Assembly: GCF_040869045.1 (NCBI RefSeq)
Contig: NC_090324.1
Coordinates: 51,799,346-51,863,345, forward strand
Direction: 5' to 3'
Length of the DNA stretch: 64,000 bases
DNA from: Eurosta solidaginis
Taxonomy: Eukaryota; Arthropoda; Insecta; Diptera; Tephritidae
Under the pieces are notes generated by a model. That model did not search any database and was not told the origin of the DNA. It worked only from the letters and a program-made list of their open reading frames with translations. A program made the translations under genes and the position numbers. Positions 51,617 to 60,666 of this stretch are shown here, in pieces. Each line of letters starts with the position of its first letter. The stretch's first letter is position 1.

Positions 51617-53032
51617 ATGAATATTTTTTTTTTGCAGCGACAGATGTTTCCCCTTATGCGCGCGTTAATAAAATTTCCCAAATCCCCACTAATACAACTA
51701 GGGACCACTCGCCCATGCACTTTGACAATGACCCGACCCATTGAAACCTATTTCACTCCTTTCAGGAAAATGGGTCGTTTTGCCGCTTTAAAACGAAACG
51801 CTGCCAAGAACGTCATGCGTTATACGTCGGAATGCCGCGCTTGTTTTAAGCAACATCCCATACGCCTGTGCCCCATCTTTCGGGCCAAAAAACCCGAGGA
51901 GCGTCTTTACTTAGCGATCCGCGGGAGCTGCTGTGGAAATTGCTTGGCTCTGGACCACCGCTCTAACGCATGCCCAAGCCAAGGCCGATGTAAAAAATGC
52001 GGCGAAAAACATCACACGATGCTTCACATTTCCTCGATTGATGAAGAGGAACAGCTACTCCACGAAGCCCGCTCCAAGCCATGGAGTGTACAAGTTGAGG
52101 AGGAGCTGGAATCACCCCGTGAGCGGATTGACGACTCCATCTCGTTATATGCGTCAGATGCTGGAACGGAGACTGGGCCTCTTCGTCCAGCTCGAATCCA
52201 CCGAACCGGAGCGGAGACTCGGTCTCTTCGCCCAAACACAACACCAGCAGCCAAATCGTATCGACCGCTTTTGCAGCACGAAAGGAAGCGGCTCCAGCAC
52301 AACCCATCTACCGTCCAGCGCCATGTTCGTGACGGCCGAGCGGAGACTCGGTCTCTTCGCCGACAAACTAAGGCCCCTCAACGAAGACAACCACCGCGCG
52401 AGCGCAGAGCGGAGACAAGGCCTCTTCGCCTGCAACAACGACATCACACCCATCATCAACCACGAGATCGCAGTCACGGATCCAACTCGCTGCAGCTCAC
52501 CACCGTGTCCGCCTTCCGGGCAGGGCTCCTAGCCCCGCATTCAGCTGCCACCGCCACCATGATACCGACGGTAGCGATCACCCCCACCGCGGTCGTGAAA
52601 ATAGAAGCAGGGGGGCGGCTACACCTCGTTCGCGCCTTAATCGACGGATGCTCCCCCACCACAGTGATTGCGGATGAGCTCGCCCAGGAGCTCCAACTTC
52701 CTACCAGCAACATTGGCGGGCAAGCAGGATGTCTGCTGCGTATCCGAGGAAGACACGGACAGAACAGAAGGATTGCGACCCATGCTGCGGTCGTAGCCAA
52801 TTTTCGGCGCACGACACCCACAACCAGCATCGACAGTGCCATCGCAGCCCCGTACGCACATCTTCGTCTGGCGGATCCGCAGTTCTACTCATCCGCCCCG
52901 ATCCGCCTCGTCCTAGGCACAGATGTATATGCCGAGATAATACTCCCAGGGATTCTGCCCACCACGTTTGGCCCTTTGTTAGCTCAGAGTACCATCTTCG
53001 GTTGGGTACTCTCGGGCACAGCGAAGGCCTAA
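51617..53032 (+). CDS. Second gag-protease frame in element C (BEL/Pao type, no polymerase)
   Basis: 471 open residues. The natural start may be a later methionine (MTRPIETYF at about 51728 or MGRFAALKR at about 51770). It has three zinc motifs, CRACFKQHPIRLC, CGNCLALDHRSNAC and CKKCGEKHHTMLH, then an Arg-rich stretch with four repeats of ETRSLR type (52166-52429), then an aspartic-protease-like domain (ALIDGCSPTTVIADELAQEL, where D-S/T-G is usual but D-G-C is present) ending LLAQSTIFGWVLSGTAKA and a stop. It differs strongly from the gag of the 1747-residue frame. It may belong to a non-autonomous or split-pol BEL lineage. Confidence 0.75.
   Translation: MNIFFLQRQMFPLMRALIKFPKSPLIQLGTTRPCTLTMTRPIETYFTPFRKMGRFAALKRNAAKNVMRYTSECRACFKQHPIRLCPIFRAKKPEERLYLAIRGSCCGNCLALDHRSNACPSQGRCKKCGEKHHTMLHISSIDEEEQLLHEARSKPWSVQVEEELESPRERIDDSISLYASDAGTETGPLRPARIHRTGAETRSLRPNTTPAAKSYRPLLQHERKRLQHNPSTVQRHVRDGRAETRSLRRQTKAPQRRQPPRERRAETRPLRLQQRHHTHHQPRDRSHGSNSLQLTTVSAFRAGLLAPHSAATATMIPTVAITPTAVVKIEAGGRLHLVRALIDGCSPTTVIADELAQELQLPTSNIGGQAGCLLRIRGRHGQNRRIATHAAVVANFRRTTPTTSIDSAIAAPYAHLRLADPQFYSSAPIRLVLGTDVYAEIILPGILPTTFGPLLAQSTIFGWVLSGTAKA
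52166..52429 (+). repeat. Four 21-nt hairpin repeats inside the gag-protease frame
   Basis: Hairpins at 52166-52186 (ACGGAGA / TCTTCGT), 52211-52231, 52340-52360 and 52409-52429 (GCGGAGA / TCTTCGC), all with 7-base loops (CTGGGCC, CTCGGTC, CTCGGTC, CAAGGCC) and a conserved G-U pair. In units 2 and 3 the 21 bases are exactly seven codons, AETRSLR. Spacing between units is unequal. Confidence 0.82.
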
Positions 53033-53504
53033 CAGCAAATGTTCGGTAACGACCGAAATACATGAATTTTTACACTTTGTATCCTTTTTATTTTATTGAA
53101 TTTCTGCTGTACACAGTCGCAAGAGGTGTGCGTTTAAAATCTTGTATCATTACAATACGTTCCTTTTTTATTGAATTTTCTTCATACAAAATTCACAAGC
53201 ATAGGATTTCCAATGAATTTGTAATAAATGGCAAGAAATATGAACACGTATATCTTCTTACTTCTTTTCGCAATCCCTAGCTCTAGGCAAACCTGGCTTA
53301 GGCCTTGAATCATAACGGGAAAAGTGCCGAATGACAGAGGCATCAGCAACCAAGCTCACCCATTGCGCAGACCATCTTGCGTGCCGCCAAGCCGGCGGAC
53401 TGACCAGGGTTTATGTTAAGTTAGATATAATTAGTTATAAGTTTTTTATTTTTTTTCTTCTCTTCTTCACGGTCGGTGATCCTTGGCGGACTGTGATGTT
53501 GCGT
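53033..53504 (+). other. 3' non-coding region of element C
   Basis: No gene. Begins with TTCGGTAACGACCGAA (a small hairpin) and leads to GATGTTGCGTACCGCAAGGGGG, shared with element A. Confidence 0.5.
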
Positions 53505-53522
53505 ACCGCAAGGGGGGCGGCA
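53505..53522 (+). promoter_or_regulatory. Polypurine tract of element C
   Basis: ACCGCAAGGGGGGCGGCA abuts the 3' LTR. It is conserved with 787-804 (minus strand) of element A. Confidence 0.78.
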
Positions 53523-54030
53523 TGTTTAGGCCCAAGGCCTAACTTTTACTTGATTGACGGCGCCCCTCCCTAACGTTTTAATAAGATTTCCAGCCACCCA
53601 CACTCACGCCGCATTTGTGTGCATGCATGCACATGCATGCGTTTCATACGCATGCATGTGTGTGTGCAGGTTGTCAGCACCCATGCACGTATATGTGGGG
53701 GCTGTTGTGTGTGTGGCTTTTTTTCCCCTCCTTAATACCAGAGGACCTTTTCGCGGCTTAGCGGTTGTCCTCAACGGCACAACCGGCTTTTTTTTTTATG
53801 ATCGACCGCCAAGCAGTTCACAACGCCCCGGATCACCATCGTCATTTTTGCGACATTAAGGTAACATTATACCAATTGTATATTTTCCTTTTACTTTCTA
53901 ATTAAATAATATTTTATAACGAGGCAAATCCTCTTGTGTTTCTTTATTTCATTTCGAGAAACCCATAAACCCGAGATCGACCCGTGTGCGCCATTCCCAT
54001 TGCCGGTTTACGACGCACTCAGGCCGAACA
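53523..54030 (+). repeat. 3' LTR of element C
   Basis: 508 bp, nearly identical to 38918-39424; ends CCGAACA and is followed by TAAGT. Confidence 0.92.
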
Positions 54031-54035
54031 TAAGT
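54031..54035. repeat. Target-site duplication of element C, right
   Basis: TAAGT, matching 38913-38917. Confidence 0.88.
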
Positions 54036-54420
54036 AAAAAAATACCGATGATCCCTTTAACCCCCTCTCAAGAACAATTTCATAAGGAATGTTCAAAATG
54101 TCACATTTGCAATGAAAATTTTAATGAAGTTGGCAGAGTTGCAGATCACTGTCATTTAACTGGTGAATATAGAGGTCCTGCTCATAATAAATGCAATTTA
54201 GAATATCAAATTTCGCGCTTCGTGCCAATATTATTTCAGTATTTCGTCCTACGACTATAACTTAAAAAGATTCTATCGAACTTCGTTTTTTGCATTCATA
54301 CAGATTTATGCCATCTAGCTTACAAAGTTTAGCAAGTTACTTAACTGATGAAGATTTACATATTGTAAAATCAGTTTACAAAAATAATGATGAATTTACC
54401 TGTTTTATTTAATATTTACT
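54036..54420 (+). pseudogene. Polinton/adintovirus-like DNA polymerase B fragment, continuation
   Basis: Encodes the Cys/His endonuclease-VII-like insert CHICNENFNE...VADHCHLTGEYRGPAHNKCNLEY, then, after stops and frame changes, FMPSSLQSLASYLTDEDL near 54300. Both are typical of the type B polymerases of Polintons and adintovirus-like elements. It is the direct continuation of 38530-38917 once element C and its duplication are disregarded. The rest of the polymerase domain is absent after about 54420. Confidence 0.7.
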
Positions 54421-55149
54421 AGAACATGAAAGTAATACACTGTGCGGCAGCTGCAAGCTTTTCAAACCAGAAATACACCCCTAGGGGCGACCACGCCTAG
54501 AAAACCTTTTCTTTTATTGAAAATAAGTTTTTCTAAATTTTTAATTTGCCGTTGCCTGAGGCGGTACCATCACTCTTCGCTGTTGCTCTGTGTATTTAAG
54601 AATTTCTGCTGCAGAAGAGGTTGGAGGCATGTGAAATTTTGATTAAACATTGATAGAGAAAGCTCCGATTGAAAGGAAATATTTTCCGCTGTGAAATTTG
54701 ATTTGTTGCGCTGACATTAATTTTGCTAGAAAATTAATAGCCTTTAGAATGTAATAAAAATGCATAGTGGATTACGTTTTAAGTGTACATTAGTTCTGTT
54801 GTAATATTTTTTATAAATTGTATGCTTTCTATTATAATTTCAGGCCTTTCGAAAATTGCATGATGCATATTTTTAGGCGCTATAACAGGATGCATTTTAC
54901 ATCATATTCAAAGGAGAGAAGCTGCAAAGTGATTTGACAAAGCCAGCAGTTAGCCGTGAATATATGCACAAATATTTATATTCATCCCTTATTTCAACAA
55001 GCATTAGAATCTAAAATTTATTTGGTACAACAGCGACATCTGTTGGATTTGGCGCGCATCTCATTTTAGACAAGGTGAAAGTAAAGTAATTTGCATAGAA
55101 CAAGATTCGATAAAGCAGTGCAACAGGAAGCAGTGCGAGTACTAGCAAC
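54421..55149. other. AT-rich stretch, nothing recognised
   Basis: No coding frame or named repeat seen before the MITE. Confidence 0.4.
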
Positions 55150-55756
55150 ATAGTAACCAGGGATGCACCTTAACGTTAAGCTAATCGTTTATCAAAAAAT
55201 TTCCACCGTTTCCGTTGAAACACTTCGAAATATTATCGATAAAGAAATTATCAAGATAAATTGTATCTCGTTTTTATCCGAAACGAAAAGCTTTCGTTAA
55301 CGTTAAAAACGTTAACAAAAACGTGATACTTTATGTTTGAATTGTGCTGGCAATGCTATAGCCATGGTGAAGCCGTAAGGTGGTAACAACGAGCGCACAT
55401 ACACACACAAACTCCATATAATTTGTTTGTGTAATTCGTTGGTGGTAATGTCAAAAACACTCTGAGAAATGTTCGTACTGTCAAAATTCATGAGAAAAGT
55501 TGCAATCAGCTTGGCTATTGCTTTCACCTTTAATGACTCCGCCATCAATCAGCTTTGCCAGCATAGTTTGAAATTAATAATGAACATAAACGATTTGATT
55601 CCGTTTTGATATGGCAGAAAACGAAACGAAATCATTTCGTTAATTTGACGTTTTTAACGTTAACAAACGAAACGAAATGACTTTGTTTCGTTTATTAACG
55701 TTAATTATCGTAACGAAATGATATCGGTTCGTTGGTTAAGCATGCCTGATAGTAAC
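55150..55756. mobile_element. hAT-type MITE with 8-bp target duplication
   Basis: The element is 55158-55748 (591 bp). ATAGTAAC occurs at 55150-55157 and 55749-55756. Left end CAGGGATGCACCTTAAC; right end inverted, CAGGCATGCTTAAC, a match with a small deletion. The interior has many copies of AACGTTAA and CGAAACGAAA. Non-coding, so it depends on a hAT transposase elsewhere. Confidence 0.8.
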
Positions 55757-56610
55757 ACAAACGAGAATGGGAAAACATCTGAGGGTGGCTAGTAATGGTC
55801 TAATAAGAAAGGGAACGTGTTTAATAATTGAATATACACACATACATATGTATAACACTATTTAAATAAAAAAACATGCGTTTCGTGTACGTAATTTCTT
55901 AATCATTAACTCTGTACATACGAAATTGAAATATATGTTCCTACTTTTGAAAAAGCGCAATGATTGGCTAGCGCTTCTGTTGCCTCATTCAAGCTTCAAA
56001 AGTTGCAGAATATTAAAAAGTAAATAATTTAACAATTATTCGTTAATACCACTGACAATATATAATTTTCATAAATAATACTTATGGTGAAGCGCTTTTT
56101 TTATGGAAAATAGCAAAGAAGCTTAGGTAGATGGGCATTGAGAATTTTACTAACGAATTGTTTTGTATGCGTCAGTTAAGCAGTGAAATGGCGTAGAAAT
56201 GAATTACGTAAGTAATGCCGTCTTTTGAGCTTTCCCCTGTGCACAAGTAGGTACTTAGCTTAGTATGTACGTATGTAGGTACAGATCAATTTAGAGGCGC
56301 TTGCTTTCGACCCACGACAGTAATAATTATACCAAATAGCCACAGCCACAGCCGCAGCAACAGCTGCCACTACTTTTGTAAAAAGGGGATTGATATATGT
56401 ACTTTACCGCTAACTTGAAATTATCCACTGGTTATTGTAAGCACCGTTTGCATTTAATTCATTCCTTAAGTAAGTATTTTATTTGCCACTTAAACTTTTT
56501 TGTTGTTGTTGTTGGCTTGTTTCTTGCTTGCAACATTTCAAAAGTACATAATCGATAATCATTATCGTCGATCGCTTACTCAAAACAAACAAACGTGTTC
56601 AAACACTCAT
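55757..56610. other. AT-rich stretch, nothing recognised
   Basis: No gene seen. Contains simple repeats such as GTTGTTGTTG near 56505 and a short CAGCxCAGC run near 56345. Confidence 0.4.
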
Positions 56611-56619
56611 ATGCGGAAG

Positions 56620-57065
56620 TCTCAGGTATAGTGAAGACACTGGCGTAAGCAAAATTGGATGTCGAAGGATGTTGTTGTAGCGATAAAGACACTCCCCGAA
56701 GGCCTTGAAGAGTGTTATCGATGTTGATGGTTCCTTGCTGAATGCAGATCCGGTACGTTTCGGTACTAAGCCCGACCATCTCAGGAACGATTTGTAAACC
56801 ACATGCGCCCTTCTAGGCCATACCGCTCCCACCCCTAGATCCATGAGAAGTTCGGGGTCGCCAGAGTTTCGTCTGTTAATGAAACAGGATTTGCCACGGA
56901 TGGGTGAGGTTGACAATTGGGTTGGAGAAGTTATATATTGCGCTGGCAACCCATTTAAAAGGTTGCGCTACATAACCTCTTGAATCAATGTTGTATTTTA
57001 GTCGCCTCTTACGACAGGCATACTTACCGCGGGTATATTCTAACCCTCTAACCCGCTGGAAGAAT
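56620..57065 (-). repeat. Dispersed repeat with CAACAACAT tail
   Basis: On the minus strand it runs from CCAGCGGGTTAGAGGG through CCCGCGGTAAGTATGCCTG and GTCGTAAGAGGCGACT to GCCTTCGGGGAGTGTC and TACAACAACATCC. I recognise this as a common dipteran dispersed sequence with a CAA-type tail, probably the 3' end of a LINE or SINE. Any frames within it are not convincing. Confidence 0.55.
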
Positions 57066-57440
57066 TTGTTTTTGTTTGTTTGTTTTTTGGGTAAAAATTG
57101 AGGAAAACTAAAGTTTTTTAGTGTTTTCATTTCAAATCGAAAAGATCAGGAAAGCCTATAAACATTCAAATAATTAAAAACTGGTCAGAAAATTAATAGA
57201 AGCGAATTTGCAATCTAAATGGCTTTGGAAGGGTGATCGAATGTTCCAGTGTAGAACTATCTTCCTCTTCTTCTTGTATCTGTCACTTACTCAGCGGTAA
57301 CTCACAAATTGTCATCAACAATCTCTAATGGAAGTCCGATCAAACTTGTAGTTTCAATAGGGTTGAACCAGAGAGCAATGGATTTTAGAGGCTTTGTTTC
57401 TACATTGTAATTAAAAAGATGGTTAGTGCTAAACACATTA
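57066..57440. other. Spacer, nothing recognised
   Basis: AT-rich non-coding bases between two repeats. Confidence 0.4.
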
Positions 57441-58755
57441 GGTTAGGTTAGGTTGGGGTGGCTGCCCGAGGGCACACTTAGGCCAGTAGTACTAGGCCCG
57501 TTGTGATACCACGAAAAGCACCGTTACCTCTCCTCTTCGAACCATTTTGAGGATCTGATGAAATCTACCAGGTCCTTGACGTCATGCTCCACAACCTGAC
57601 TCATAGTATCAAGAAATGGAGCTCCCAGAAAGCGCTGCCGTGCTCCGCTTAGCGCTGGGCAGTTGCAAATGAGGTGAACCACCGTTTCCTCCTCCTCATC
57701 TTCTTTACAACTCCTACAGCAACGACGATAAGGCGCTCCTAGCCTTTCTGCATGCCTACCTATGAGGCAATGACCCGTTAGTGCCCCTACAAGTGTGGAA
57801 ATTGTATCCCTTCTTAGGTTGTAAACGTGACGGGTCCTTTTAGGATCCCATTTAGGCCAGGTTTCTTTCGACGTTCGACATCCCGGTGTTTGTATCCATC
57901 TTTCGTCGGCTTGACGGTAGATGTGCTCTTTTATCATTAGCTTGCATGTGGACAGGGGCATACCTAAGCGTTCTTGTCCAGGAAGAACCTGCTTGGTTGT
58001 ACCCTGCCTAGCGAGTTTATCTGCAATACAGTTTCCCTCGATATCTCTATGTCCAGGGACCCATGTGAGGTGTACACGGTTCTGTTGAGCCATCTCTTGA
58101 AGAGATCGGCGACAGTTTAGTGCTAGTTCAGAATTGAACGAGTGGGAGCCCAGAGATTTTATGGCAGCTTGGCTGTCGCTGAAGATAAAAATTTCTTTGC
58201 CGAAAATGTATGTCCCTATCAAAGCTGCGGCTTCCATTATGGCTGCAACTTCTGCCTGGAATACACTGCAGTGGTCGGGTAGTCTGAGTGAGAGCTGGAG
58301 GTCAAGGTCCCTTGAGTATACTCCACCCCCAACCCTCCCGTTAGGTTGGAGCCGTCCGTGTATATGGAAATGCTGTTGCCCATAGCAAGGCACTTGTCCG
58401 ACTCCGTCCAGTCATCCCTGCTGGGTATGTTTATCTTAAAGTTGGTTTCCGCAACTGTTGTGGTCGCACAGCGATCCGTGCTAGGAGAGAGAAAACTGTA
58501 TTTGTTTAGTATACTTGAGTGTCCTGTGGCCCTGTTGTTCCAGCACGACAACTCCCTTAGACGCACGGCTGACGTTGCCGCTGCTCGATGACCAGCCAGA
58601 TCCAGTGGAAAGATGTCAAGAATGACCTGAAGAGCTTCGCTAGGCGTTGTTCTTAGAGCTCCGCTTATGCTTATCATGCTGGATCTGTGGACTTTACCCA
58701 ACAAGTTTAGGTTTGACGCCTTGCTCAAGGCTGGCCACCATACGACTACCCTAAA
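57441..58755 (-). mobile_element. LOA-type LINE remnant with RNase H, 5'-truncated
   Basis: Minus-strand 3' part of a LINE related to 15900-21525, ending in a CCTAA-repeat tail (plus strand TTAGGTTAGGTTAGG at 57441-57455). It inserted into or next to the jockey-like fragment that starts at about 58760. Confidence 0.8.
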
Positions 58756-58758
58756 CAC
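57524..58758 (-). pseudogene. LINE RT C-terminus and RNase H
   Basis: 58758-58237 encodes VVWWPALSKASNLNLL and TPSEALQVIL, the segment after the RT; a frameshift near 58320-58360 leads to 58393-57524 with VGGGVYSRDLDL, VFQAEVAAI, FSDSQAAIKSL, WVPGHRDIEGNCIADKLARQGT and CCRSCKEDEEEETVVHLICNCPAL. It is the same domain order as at 20165-21413. Confidence 0.85.
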
Positions 58759-58759
58759 A

Positions 58760-60540
58760 TTACAAGCAGGACATACATTGCATACGTAGGGGTGGTTTCT
58801 GGATAAGTAAGAGTCTGCCTGAGAAGACTGCTTCCCTCAACTGCGATTTTCAGGTATTGGACTCTGAGGGGCTCACCGAACATTTATCGGAATATGCTTT
58901 TACCGAATCATTGTGGATTACGCCGAGGTGCTGTTTATGCTCACATGGCTCAAACGGCTGAGTTCTTGTGCATAGTGCTTTCGGAGATTACTCGCTACGT
59001 GCCTGCGAGGCGGACACTCTTTGTCTCTCACTCAGGTGTCTGTAAGGATACCCAGTTTTCTTAACATACATTTTTTGTTCAGTATTTCGTTTCTCTCATT
59101 TATGTGGTATATTTCCGTCTCTTTGTGTAGATGATGTTCTAGCGACATAATAAGACATCCCGCGGCAGTCCTGATCGCGGTGTTTTGACGGACCCGCGCT
59201 TTCTTCCAGTGTTTTTTCTTTTTCTTTTTACAACCGGCTAGCCAGTTGCTTTATGTGTAGCTAAGAGCGTTTCCTTGTGTTTGCCCGAACAGCTGGCAGC
59301 GAGGATTATAGGATATGTTACGACTCTGAACTTTACCTACAATTGCGGCTGCACACTCGCCAAATGCAGATCTTTATCGAACGTCACATACAGTATTTTT
59401 GGCGACACTTTTCACCTTCACATCGTAAAGAGGGTTGAAAAAGGTTTGGTCCGTGATAGGAAAAACCCCCTCCTTCTCTTTTAGAGAAACACCTTAAAAA
59501 TTTGCCTTCCAGGGCTTGAGTATAGTAGCGTTTATCAGGTACGGAAGCATGTTTTAGGAGGCTTGTAATCATTTTAGCGGCCGTATCAAGAATGCACAGA
59601 AGTCGTGGACATAACGGGGAGTTGGGGTGCCTTTTACTTTTCTTATTGCTTCTGCGGTTATTCAATGAGGCCCTGGCGCTATTACGGGCTTCAAGCTGTA
59701 CAGGGCCGCTTTTAACTCCACTTGGTTCCTTGTCGTAGTCTTCGCATTCGACATGTTCATCCACTCTTTTCGGTCGGGTGAGGAGTACAATACGGAACAG
59801 AGTGTCTACTATATTTCGCATGATTACAGTGGAGAAATGTGCAGCATTAACCTTAGAGACGTCCCATCATCCACTTCTGTGGGGGGCTTTCCCTGTCTTA
59901 TTTTGCCTTGGTATGTTAAGGTATATGGTGATATAGTTTTGGCAACTATAATCCGTTATCACCATCCATTCGGAAGCAGATTTTCCGATACTAGTGTAAT
60001 ATTTTAGATCGTGTTTCCAAAGACAGGCCAGCGATATGTCGGCGTCATGCCGGTGTTCAAATTAAACTCTTGTATAGGTTCGTTCGGGGCAGGTTGCAGT
60101 TGACTTGTGTGTTATGCGTAACAGTTACCCTTACCTAGCCGTTTTAATTAACACGGCTTGTTAGGTGGGCGCCAGCATCAAGAACCAGTTGGACCAGAGG
60201 AGCACCAGCTAACCATCTTTTAAAGGCATGGAGAGGGGATAAACTTCTTCCATTGCCTAGTCATAGCTACACATTTAACCTCTGCATCAGCCTACATTTT
60301 AGCCAGATGGGGCAGATCATGCACTTCGTTAACAAGCAAGCCACTTTCCGGACAGCCTCCGCAACTCCCTCGGCGGTTTTAAAGCAGTCCATTCGCTGCA
60401 CCTCACTTAGTATTCGCCGAGTAAGCTCCCGCTCCTCCAACGAGCTTCTTATGGCTTCTATGAAAGCTAATTTATCACATCATCGTTCAGTTTTGATAAG
60501 CATACTCTTCAAGCATCACTCTCGTTGAAGCACCGAGCTC
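58760..60540 (-). mobile_element. Jockey-like LINE remnants, heavily decayed
   Basis: 59040-59260 on the minus strand encodes NTAIRTAAGCLIMSLEHHLH and ERNEILNKK, homologous to 30350-30510. 58780-58860 corresponds to the end of that frame. Further upstream (59384-59821 and 60180-60540) minus-strand frames look like LINE sequence (RLLCILDTAAKMITSLL) but may come from a different element. Boundaries uncertain. Confidence 0.55.
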
Positions 60541-60666
60541 AAACTCCACCTAACTTATATCTTTATTCTTTATTAAAAAATGCTTTACAGGGGGTTTTAT
60601 CCCCCTCCCTATAGCTATGGCTTAAACTCTTCAAATGTGTACTCCTTAGTAATAATATAGGTAACA

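Larger units (their letters stand above)
38918..54030 (+). mobile_element. BEL/Pao LTR retrotransposon, element C (15.1 kb, young, carrying host gene fragments)
   Basis: LTRs 38918-39424 and 53523-54030 differ by one substitution (in a C-rich run) and one base in a T run. TAAGT flanks both sides, and the disrupted polymerase gene resumes right after. Internal order: primer-binding site, leader with tandem repeats, 1747-residue gag-pol, hairpin-rich 3' segment, moira-ctrip chimera (sense), NHE8 fragment (antisense), a 1.5-kb stretch without genes, a gag-protease frame, polypurine tract. A usual BEL element is 6-9 kb. What is seen: the boundaries and the contents. What is inferred: whether all contents were copied in one integration event. 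Confidence 0.88.
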
